The notes beneath the pieces were generated by a model. That model was not told the DNA's origin. It saw only the letters and a list, made by a program, of their open reading frames with translations, and did no database searches. The position numbers and the translations under genes are program-made. A stretch of 6,060 bases of DNA from DATLED01 sp035525495. Its GTDB lineage: Bacteria > Actinomycetota > Acidimicrobiia > Acidimicrobiales > CADCTF01. Below, in pieces: positions 1-5,015 of this stretch. Location: contig DATLED010000073.1 in NCBI GenBank assembly GCA_035525495.1, forward strand, positions 1 to 6,060, given 5' to 3'. Position 1 is the first letter of the stretch. Every line of letters begins with the position of its first letter.

Positions 1-33
1 TGTTCGGTTGTCTTGGTCGACGTCCGAACCTAA
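1..33 (+). CDS. Possible C-terminal tail of an upstream gene (partial)
   Basis: Frame 1 is open from the first base and reads CSVVLVDVRT before a TAA stop at 31-33. Seven of ten codons end in G or C, as expected for coding DNA in this genome, and the next confident gene lies well downstream, so this could be the last ten residues of a protein that begins outside the window. Ten codons are far too few to identify it, and an open frame of this length occurs easily by chance in GC-rich DNA. The same bases also contain a promoter-like pair of hexamers and a 6-bp inverted repeat (2-7 with 24-29), so a purely non-coding reading is equally possible. Confidence 0.2.
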   Translation, partial: CSVVLVDVRT

Positions 34-80
34 AAGGGAGCCGCCCCGCGTGCGCGTCTTTCGCGTCGGCGGCCAGCGGC

Positions 81-140
81 ACCCGCACCCGATCCCACCA
101 GCACCAACACCACCCCACGCCCGCCCCGACCATCCACACA
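81..140 (+). promoter_or_regulatory. C/A-rich, G-poor leader tract (possible Rho-utilisation-like region)
   Basis: Of these 60 bases I count 36 C, 16 A, 6 G and only 2 T, an extreme skew compared with the balanced G and C of the surrounding genes. On the + strand RNA this would be almost unstructured. C-rich, G-poor stretches are the known hallmark of Rho loading sites, and unstructured CA-rich leaders can also aid ribosome access. It lies upstream of a strong ribosome-binding site and the amidase gene, so a role in leader transcription or translation is plausible, but this is inference from composition alone. Confidence 0.25.
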
Positions 141-145
141 ACGTT

Positions 146-154
146 GAGGAAGGG
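146..154 (+). promoter_or_regulatory. Strong Shine-Dalgarno sequence before a short ORF
   Basis: GAGGAAGGG ends three bases before the ATG at 158, and its GAGGAA core ends six bases before it. It is one of the two strongest ribosome-binding sites in the window, the other being that of purH, and the ATG it serves opens only a 29-codon ORF. The amidase start at 260 has no comparable site. Confidence 0.4.
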
Positions 155-157
155 AAC

Positions 158-247
158 ATGTGTTCGACTCATCAGACCCATGTGGCAAGAAATCCAGCAA
201 TTCCGGGCTCTTTTGGCACGCGCGGACGCCGTCCGCCCGCGGCGTAG
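158..247 (+). CDS. Short upstream ORF (29 aa), possible leader peptide
   Basis: The ATG at 158 sits behind a very good Shine-Dalgarno sequence and opens 29 codons ending with TAG at 245-247, twelve bases before the amidase ATG and in the same frame. The product begins MCSTHQTHVARNP and ends in an Arg/Pro/Ala-rich stretch. I see no signal peptide, membrane segment or known motif. Codon use in the first half (AGA, AAT, CCA, GCA, ATT) is unlike the GC-ending codons of the neighbours, which argues against a conserved protein and fits either a leader peptide or chance. If translated, ribosomes ending at 247 would be well placed to restart at 260. I do not recognise it. Confidence 0.25.
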   Translation: MCSTHQTHVARNPAIPGSFGTRGRRPPAA

Positions 248-250
248 CCT
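245..250 (+). promoter_or_regulatory. TANNNT -10-like hexamer before the amidase start
   Basis: TAGCCT lies nine bases upstream of the amidase ATG at 260. In actinobacteria a TANNNT -10 element about 6-9 bases before a start codon that lacks a Shine-Dalgarno sequence is the usual mark of a leaderless transcript. There is no good -35 at the normal distance; TTGGCA at 213-218 is too far upstream. The motif is short and could be chance, and it overlaps the stop codon of the short ORF. Confidence 0.25.
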
Positions 251-259
251 CTTCTGCCG

Positions 260-1303
260 ATGCGACGGACGTCGACCCTCCTGCTCGTCGTCGTCGCCCT
301 CGTGGCGGCCGCGTGCTCGAGCGGCAAGCAGGAGACGGCGGACCCTCCGCTGCGAGCGCAAACGATCTCGTCGACGACGACGACGGAAGCCCCGTCGACG
401 ACGACGACCGAAGCACCCACGACGACGACGACCGAGCCGCCGACCACCACCATCCCGCCGCCCGGCCCGCTCGCCGGCACGACACCCAAGGCCGTGCTCA
501 CCGCCACGGGCATCACCGTCCCCGTCGTCGGCACCGAAGGCGACGCCCTCCTCGTCGGCACGCCGTGCGGTCGCACGACACCGCTCAAGCAGGGCGCACC
601 GATCGACGGCACCGTCGTCCTCGACCCCGGCCACGGCGGCGTCGAGCCGGGCGCCGTGGGACCCGGCGGGCTCCAGGAGCGCCACCTCAACGTCGCCGTC
701 ACGAACTACGCCCGTGCCGCCCTCGAGGCCAACGGCGTCGGCGTCGTCCTCACCCGCACCGGCGACTACCGGATCACGCTCGCCGCCCGGGCGAAGATCG
801 TGAAGGCGATCAAGCCGAAGGCGTTCGTGTCGATCCACTTCAACGCCGAGCCCGATGGGCCGCGCGCCGGGCCTGGAACCGAGACCTACTACCAGACGAA
901 GGGCACGTCGGCCGCGGAGTCGAAGCGGCTCGCCGGCCTGATCTACGAGGAGGTCGTGAAGGCGCTCAGCCAGTTCCCCGACGTCTCCTGGATGGCCGAT
1001 ACCGACGCGGGCGCCAAGTACCGCACGTCGAGCGGCGGCGACGATTACTACGGGATCATCCGCCAGACGCAGGGCACGCCCGCGTCGCTCGCGGAGCTCG
1101 GCTTCATCGTCAACCCGACGGAGGAAGCGCTGTACGCACGGCCCGAGGGGCAGAAGGCGGCGGGCGAGGGTGTGGCCAACGGGATCCTCCGGTTCCTCCG
1201 CACCAAGGACCCCGGGTCGGGCTTCACCGAGCCCTACCCGCGCGAGGAGCCCGCCGGCGGCGGCGGTGGTGCCGACAACTGCCAGGACCCGGCCATCGGC
1301 TGA
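260..1303 (+). CDS. N-acetylmuramoyl-L-alanine amidase (Amidase_3 family), predicted lipoprotein
   Basis: Predicted zinc hydrolase that cuts the amide bond between N-acetylmuramic acid and the stem peptide of peptidoglycan, acting outside the cytoplasmic membrane. Residues 1-18 form a signal peptide (two Arg, then a Leu/Val/Ala core) ending in a lipobox-like AAA before Cys19, so membrane anchoring through a lipid is likely. Residues 38-68 are a Thr/Glu/Pro linker of near-identical eight-residue units. The catalytic domain runs from about 117 to 310. His125 in DPGHGG, Glu140 in LQERHLN and His193 in SIHFNA match the three zinc ligands, and Glu279 in AELGFIVN matches the catalytic glutamate. 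A Gly/Pro-rich tail follows. The only cysteines besides Cys19 are Cys103 and Cys341, which could form a disulfide. ATG 260 is chosen because an in-frame stop lies at 245-247 and the signal peptide begins here. There is no Shine-Dalgarno sequence. The family assignment is secure; the exact substrate and physiological role are not shown. Confidence 0.92.
   Translation: MRRTSTLLLVVVALVAAACSSGKQETADPPLRAQTISSTTTTEAPSTTTTEAPTTTTTEPPTTTIPPPGPLAGTTPKAVLTATGITVPVVGTEGDALLVGTPCGRTTPLKQGAPIDGTVVLDPGHGGVEPGAVGPGGLQERHLNVAVTNYARAALEANGVGVVLTRTGDYRITLAARAKIVKAIKPKAFVSIHFNAEPDGPRAGPGTETYYQTKGTSAAESKRLAGLIYEEVVKALSQFPDVSWMADTDAGAKYRTSSGGDDYYGIIRQTQGTPASLAELGFIVNPTEEALYARPEGQKAAGEGVANGILRFLRTKDPGSGFTEPYPREEPAGGGGGADNCQDPAIG
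371..442 (+). repeat. Three tandem 24-bp units encoding the Thr-rich linker
   Basis: Three 24-bp units encode STTTTEAP, STTTTEAP and TTTTTEPP (amidase residues 38-61), followed by a partial TTTIPPP. The DNA is dominated by runs of ACG triplets, so the copy number could change by slippage without breaking the frame. Such Thr/Pro spacers are common between the lipid anchor and the catalytic domain of actinobacterial surface proteins, where they extend the enzyme away from the membrane. Confidence 0.85.
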
Positions 1304-1320
1304 GGCCGGGCGCCCAGCCC

Positions 1321-1326
1321 TACAGT
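1321..1326 (+). promoter_or_regulatory. TANNNT -10-like element, possible leaderless start of the hydrolase gene
   Basis: TACAGT is followed by six bases and then the ATG at 1333. This is the geometry of a leaderless actinobacterial promoter, in which the -10 element sits so close that transcription begins at or next to the start codon. The start has no purine-rich Shine-Dalgarno sequence, and the 29-base gap after the amidase stop leaves room for a promoter. No convincing -35 is visible. Confidence 0.4.
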
Positions 1327-1332
1327 CCGCCC

Positions 1333-2058
1333 ATGCCTGCCGAAGCCCGCACCGTCGACGTCGAGACGCCGGACGGGCCGATGCCCGTCTACGAGGTCGT
1401 ACCCGAGTCGCCCAAGGGCGCCGTCGTCGTCATCCAGGAGATCTTCGGCGTCAACCACCACATCCAGGACGTCACTCGCCGCTTCGGAGACGCCGGCTAC
1501 CACGCCGTTGCGCCCCACCTCTTCCATCGCAGCGGATCGCCGGAGCTCGGGTACGAGGACTTCAGTCAAGCGATGCCCCACATGCAGCCGCTCACCGACG
1601 ACAAGGTCCTCACGGACGTCGACGCCGCCATCGCCCATCTTGCGGCGACAGGGTGGGGGTCGCCGCAGATCGGGCTCGTCGGATTCTGCTTCGGTGGTCG
1701 GGTGGCGTTCCTGGCGGCGGTTTCCCGTCCGCTCGGTGCGGCCGTCGGGTTCTACGGCGGCGGCATCGTCACGTCGCGCTTCCCGCAGTTCCCGTCCCTC
1801 GTCGAGCGAGCCGGTGACCTGAAGGCGCCGTTCCTCGGGCTCTTCGGGGACCAGGACCAGTCGATCCCCGTCGAGGACGTCGAGCGCCTCCGCAACGAGC
1901 TCGGCGGAAGCGGGACGCCGGTGGCGCACGAGATCGTCCGCTACGGCGACGCCGGTCACGGCTTCCACTGCGATGCCCGCGAAGGTCACTACCACGAGGC
2001 GTCCGCGCACGACGCGTGGCAGAAAACCCTCGACTGGTTGGGACACCACCTCCAGTAG
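1333..2058 (+). CDS. Dienelactone hydrolase family protein (alpha/beta hydrolase)
   Basis: A 241-residue cytoplasmic alpha/beta hydrolase of the dienelactone hydrolase family, close to the usual size of about 230-240. Glu36 in QEIFG, nucleophile Cys119 in GFCFGG, Asp175 in GDQDQSIP and His209 in AGHGFHCD match the family's Cys-Asp-His triad plus the glutamate that holds the cysteine at rest. Classical members open dienelactone rings in chlorocatechol breakdown, but most genomic homologues are of unknown substrate, and nothing nearby suggests aromatic degradation. The frame stays open far upstream of 1333, through the amidase gene, but homology to the family begins right after this ATG (PAEARTVDVETPDG), so the upstream part is a GC-rich shadow. 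It follows the amidase stop by 29 bases and ends 11 bases before purN. Confidence 0.9.
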   Translation: MPAEARTVDVETPDGPMPVYEVVPESPKGAVVVIQEIFGVNHHIQDVTRRFGDAGYHAVAPHLFHRSGSPELGYEDFSQAMPHMQPLTDDKVLTDVDAAIAHLAATGWGSPQIGLVGFCFGGRVAFLAAVSRPLGAAVGFYGGGIVTSRFPQFPSLVERAGDLKAPFLGLFGDQDQSIPVEDVERLRNELGGSGTPVAHEIVRYGDAGHGFHCDAREGHYHEASAHDAWQKTLDWLGHHLQ

Positions 2059-2061
2059 GCT
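2056..2061 (+). promoter_or_regulatory. TANNNT hexamer before the purN start
   Basis: TAGGCT overlaps the TAG stop of the hydrolase gene and lies eight bases before the GTG at 2070. As with the two genes before it, purN lacks a good Shine-Dalgarno sequence, so a leaderless internal promoter for the purine/folate block is possible. It could equally be chance, with purN simply read through from upstream. Confidence 0.2.
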
Positions 2062-2069
2062 CTGGCAAG

Positions 2070-2624
2070 GTGAGGGTCGGAGCGCTGGCGTCAGGGACGG
2101 GTTCCATCTTGGAGGCCATCCTCGACGCCGGGATCGGCGTCGATCTGGTCGTCACCGATCGTCGCTGCCGGGCCCTCGACCTGGCGGAAGAGCGCGGTGT
2201 CACCGCCGAGCTCGTCGAGCGGACCGACTTCAGCGTTTCATTCGATCGTGACAGCTACTCCGGCGACGTCGTTGCCGTCCTCCAGAAGTACGACATCGAC
2301 GTCGTGCTGATGGCCGGGTTCGGCACCGTCATCCCGAAGGCCGTCGAGTCCTTCCCGGGCCGCATGCTCAACACCCATCCCTCGCTGCTGCCGAGCTTCA
2401 AGGGCTGGCACGGCGTGCGCGACGCGCTCGCTTACGGGGTCAAGGTGACCGGCTGCACGGTGCACGTCGTCACCGAGGAGATGGACGTCGGACCGATCCT
2501 CGCCCAAGAGGCCGTCGAGGTCCTCCCGGACGACACCGAGGACACGTTGCACGAACGGATCAAGGCGGTGGAGCGCCGGCTCTTCCCCGCAACCATCAAG
2601 CGCTTCCTGGAGGAGATTTCATGA
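2070..2624 (+). CDS. purN: Phosphoribosylglycinamide formyltransferase (10-formyl-THF dependent)
   Basis: Transfers a formyl group from 10-formyltetrahydrofolate to glycinamide ribonucleotide, the third step of de novo purine synthesis, in the cytoplasm. The 184-residue product starts VRVGALASGTGS, the family's N-terminal phosphate-binding strand and loop. Asn101 and His103 in LNTHPSLLP and Asp139 in EEMDVGPIL reproduce the catalytic Asn-His-Asp of E. coli PurN with identical spacing (106, 108, 144). The protein is shorter than E. coli PurN (212), mainly at the C-terminus. GTG 2070 is preferred over the ATG at 2016 because the longer form would overlap the hydrolase gene by 43 bases and add an unconserved tail before the first strand. 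No clear Shine-Dalgarno sequence is visible. The gene ends in an ATGA overlap with purH, which points to translational coupling. Confidence 0.93.
   Translation: MRVGALASGTGSILEAILDAGIGVDLVVTDRRCRALDLAEERGVTAELVERTDFSVSFDRDSYSGDVVAVLQKYDIDVVLMAGFGTVIPKAVESFPGRMLNTHPSLLPSFKGWHGVRDALAYGVKVTGCTVHVVTEEMDVGPILAQEAVEVLPDDTEDTLHERIKAVERRLFPATIKRFLEEIS
2609..2615 (+). promoter_or_regulatory. Shine-Dalgarno sequence of purH, inside purN
   Basis: GGAGGAG lies five bases before the ATG at 2621, within the last codons of purN. It supports this purH start and independent loading of ribosomes in addition to coupling through the 4-bp overlap. Confidence 0.75.
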
Positions 2625-4129
2625 GGGCCCTGCTCTCCGTGTGGGACAAGACGGGCCTCGAGGCCTTCGCCAAGGGACTCGTGGCGCTGAAGTACGAGCT
2701 CGTCTCGAGCGGGAACACGTCGAAGTTCTTGGCCGAGCACGACATCCCGCACCTCGAGGTGTCGGCCGTGACCGGGTCGCCGGAGATGCTCGGCGGTCGC
2801 GTGAAGACGCTCCACCCGAAGATCCATGGCGGAATCCTGGCCGACCGGTCGAAGCCCGAGCACCTGGAGGATCTGTCGGCGAACGGGATCGCGGCCATCG
2901 ACCTCGTCGCCTGCAACCTGTACCCGTTCATGGACCAGCCGGCGATCGAGATGATCGACATCGGCGGTCCGACGATGGTGCGGGCGGCGGCCAAGAACCA
3001 CGCCCACGTCGCCGTCGTCGTCGAGCCGTCCGAGTACGGACCGGTGCTCGACGAGCTGCGCCGCGAGGGCGGGTTGAACGATGCGACCCGACGCCGCCTT
3101 GCCCGCGCCGCGTTCGCCCACACGGCCGCGTACGACGCCGCCATCGTCACCTGGCTCGACGGGGACGACGAGCGCCTGCCCGACACGATCCACCTCGCCC
3201 TCGAACGCACCGAGGACAAGCTCCGCTACGGCGAGAACCCGCATCAGCAGGGCGCCCGCTACCGGACGGTCGGGCGGACGAGCTGGTGGGACTCGATCGA
3301 GCAGTTCAGCGGGTTGGCGCTCAGCTACCTCAACCTCTACGACACCGAGGCGGCGTGGCAGCTCGTGCACGACCTCGGCTCGGGCGAACCGGCGTGCGCC
3401 ATCATCAAGCACGCCAACCCGTGCGGCGCCGCGGTGTCGTCCGCGTCCTTGGCCGACGCGTACGAGCGGGCGCTGGCGGCGGACGAGAAGTCGGCCTTCG
3501 GCGGGATCGTCGCCGTGAACGGCGTGGTGACCGACGACGTCGCCGACGCCATCGTCGGCGGTCCGCAGGCGGACGTGATCATCGCCCCCGATTACGCCGA
3601 GGGCACCGTCGAGAAGCTGATCGGCCGTCGGCGGGCGACCCGGCTGCTGAAGGCATCGGCTCCGGAGGCCGAGCCGTTCCACTTCCGTCAGATCGGCGGC
3701 GGGTTCCTCGTGCAGGAGCCGCACCAGTTCAAATCCGTGCGAGCGGACTGGCAGGTCGTGTCGAAGCGGCAGCCGACCGAGGACGAGTGGCGTGACGCCG
3801 AGCTGGCGTGGCGGCTGGGCGGGTACGTGAAGTCGAACTCGATCGTGCTCGTCGCCGATGGCCAGGCTGTCGGCATCGGTGCGGGGCAACAGAGCCGAGT
3901 GGACGCCGGCGAGATCGCCGCCAAGAAGGCGGCGGGCCGGGCGAAGGGCGGCGCCTGCGCGAGCGATGCCTTCTATCCGTTCCGCGACGGCATCGACGCC
4001 GCCGCCTCGGCCGGCGTCGCCGTCGTGATCCAGCCCGGCGGGTCGATGCGGGACGACGAGATCATCGCCGCAGCCGACGAGCTCGGCTTGGCGATGGTCT
4101 TCACCGGAGAGAGGCACTTCTTCCATTGA
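2621..4129 (+). CDS. purH: Bifunctional AICAR formyltransferase / IMP cyclohydrolase
   Basis: Catalyses the last two steps to IMP: formylation of AICAR by 10-formyl-THF, then ring closure. The N-terminal MGS-like cyclohydrolase domain (about 1-190) shows SVWDKTG at 6-12, a phosphate loop SSGNTS at 29-34, RVKTLHP at 60-66 and IDIGGPTMVRAAAKNH at 112-127. The C-terminal transformylase (about 195-502) has RYGENPHQQ, the catalytic Lys263-His264 in IIKHANPCG, SAFGG, VKSNSIV, and the usual FRDGID and IQPGGSMRDDE blocks, ending RHFFH. At 502 residues it is slightly short (E. coli 529). One cause is the stretch between NLYPF and IDIGG, which has 8 residues where well-known homologues have about 16-17. 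The phosphate loop has Asn where many homologues have Gly or Ser. It overlaps purN by 4 bp and is followed by folD after 28 bases. Confidence 0.97.
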   Translation: MRALLSVWDKTGLEAFAKGLVALKYELVSSGNTSKFLAEHDIPHLEVSAVTGSPEMLGGRVKTLHPKIHGGILADRSKPEHLEDLSANGIAAIDLVACNLYPFMDQPAIEMIDIGGPTMVRAAAKNHAHVAVVVEPSEYGPVLDELRREGGLNDATRRRLARAAFAHTAAYDAAIVTWLDGDDERLPDTIHLALERTEDKLRYGENPHQQGARYRTVGRTSWWDSIEQFSGLALSYLNLYDTEAAWQLVHDLGSGEPACAIIKHANPCGAAVSSASLADAYERALAADEKSAFGGIVAVNGVVTDDVADAIVGGPQADVIIAPDYAEGTVEKLIGRRRATRLLKASAPEAEPFHFRQIGGGFLVQEPHQFKSVRADWQVVSKRQPTEDEWRDAELAWRLGGYVKSNSIVLVADGQAVGIGAGQQSRVDAGEIAAKKAAGRAKGGACASDAFYPFRDGIDAAASAGVAVVIQPGGSMRDDEIIAAADELGLAMVFTGERHFFH

Positions 4130-4144
4130 TCAACAACGGAACCT

Positions 4145-4149
4145 GGGGG
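4145..4149 (+). promoter_or_regulatory. Shine-Dalgarno-like site of folD
   Basis: A run of five G (within CTGGGGGTC) lies eight bases upstream of the folD ATG at 4158, in the 28-base purH-folD gap. It is a moderate ribosome-binding site and supports the chosen start. I see no terminator hairpin in the gap, so purH and folD are probably cotranscribed. Confidence 0.45.
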
Positions 4150-4157
4150 TCCTGACC

Positions 4158-5015
4158 ATGACCGCAACGCTGTTGCCCGGCAAGCCGGTGGCGGAAGCCG
4201 TCCAGGCGGACGTCAGGATCCGCGCCGAGAAGTTGCGGGAGTCGGGCGTGGTGCCGTCGTTGGCGACGATGCTCGTCGGCGACGACGACGCCAGCGCCGG
4301 CTACATCCGCCTGAAGCAGCGCACTGCCGCGGAGCTCGGTTTCGAGTCGCCGCACACCCACCTCCCGGCGGACGCGACCCAGGAACAGGTCGAGTCGGCC
4401 ATCCGCAGCTACAGCGACGACCCGTCCGTCCATGCCGTGCTCGTCCAGTACCCGATCCCAGGGCACCTCGACTACGACAGGGCCATTGCCGTCCTCGATC
4501 CCGACAAGGACGTCGACGCGGCCCATCCCCAGAACATGGGCCGCCTCGCCCTCGGCATGCCGGGCCCGACGCCGTGCACGCCGGCCGGCATCGAGGCGCT
4601 GCTCGCGCACTACGACATCCCGGTGTCGGGCCGTCACGTCGTGATCCTCGGTCGCGGTGCGACCCTCGGCCGTCCGCTGGCCCTCCTCCTCAGCCAGAAG
4701 CGTCCGACCGCCAACGCCGCCGTCACGGTCGTGCACACCGGCGTTCCGAACTGGGCGGAGTACACCCGTGAGGCCGAGATCCTGATCGCCGCCGCCGGCG
4801 TCCCCGGCATCATCCAGCCCGAGCACGTGAGGCCAGGCGCCACGGTGATCGGCGGCGGCGTCCGGTACCGCGGCAGGACGCTCCTGCCCGACGTCGACGA
4901 GTCGTGCGAGAACGTCGCCGGTGCCATCACCCCGCGTGTCGGCGGCGTCGGCCCGACGACCATCGCCATGCTGTTCCGCAACGCCATCGAGTGCGCCGAA
5001 CGACTGACCACATGA
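4158..5015 (+). CDS. folD: Bifunctional methylenetetrahydrofolate dehydrogenase / methenyltetrahydrofolate cyclohydrolase
   Basis: Interconverts 5,10-methylene-THF and 10-formyl-THF with NADP, supplying the formyl donor used by PurN and PurH. It has 285 residues, the usual length. Tyr49 and Lys53 in SAGYIRLK match the catalytic Tyr-x3-Lys; Gln97 in VQYPIP and Asp120 in KDVDAAHP match the folate-site Gln and Asp. The Rossmann domain has GRGATLGRP at 165-173, the actinobacterial form of the usual GRSxxVGxP. Several normally well-kept motifs differ: DVDG is DVDA, VIDVGI is VIGGGV (230-235), GDVD is PDVD, and PGGVGPMT is VGGVGPTT. The catalytic residues remain, so activity is likely, but cofactor or folate handling may differ. 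It overlaps the next gene by 4 bp (ATGA), and this pairing fits the shared substrate. Confidence 0.95.
   Translation: MTATLLPGKPVAEAVQADVRIRAEKLRESGVVPSLATMLVGDDDASAGYIRLKQRTAAELGFESPHTHLPADATQEQVESAIRSYSDDPSVHAVLVQYPIPGHLDYDRAIAVLDPDKDVDAAHPQNMGRLALGMPGPTPCTPAGIEALLAHYDIPVSGRHVVILGRGATLGRPLALLLSQKRPTANAAVTVVHTGVPNWAEYTREAEILIAAAGVPGIIQPEHVRPGATVIGGGVRYRGRTLLPDVDESCENVAGAITPRVGGVGPTTIAMLFRNAIECAERLTT

Larger units (their letters stand above)
34..259. other. Leader/intergenic region upstream of the amidase gene
   Basis: No confident protein gene lies here. The region holds, in order, a C/A-rich and G-poor tract (81-140), a strong Shine-Dalgarno-like sequence (146-154) followed by a short ORF (158-247), a small 6-bp hairpin with a 3-base loop (222-227 with 231-236), and a TANNNT hexamer just before the amidase start. 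Bases 140-216 are visibly richer in A and T than the rest of the window, as expected for a regulatory region. I could not match the region to any riboswitch class I know, including the cyclic-di-AMP type often found before cell-wall hydrolase genes in actinobacteria. A weak sigma70-like pair, TTGTCT (8-13) and TAAAAG (31-36) with a 17-base spacer, lies just before it. Confidence 0.5.

Noticed and set aside
160..1332. Long open frame that continues from inside the amidase gene into the hydrolase, suggesting a 632-residue fusion protein
   Set aside because: The upstream part is a low-complexity Arg/Asp/Pro/His string in the wrong frame of the well-supported amidase. Family similarity begins only at 1333. 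It is a GC-rich shadow frame.
2016..2069. Longer purN starting at the ATG at 2016
   Set aside because: It would overlap the hydrolase gene by 43 bases and add 18 residues before the conserved first strand, which starts directly at the GTG at 2070.
2432..4126. 564-codon open frame on the minus strand opposite purH
   Set aside because: It mirrors the codon positions of purH, has no recognisable domain and reads as Arg/Asp/Gly/Val-rich low-complexity sequence. Long antisense frames are expected in GC-rich genes.
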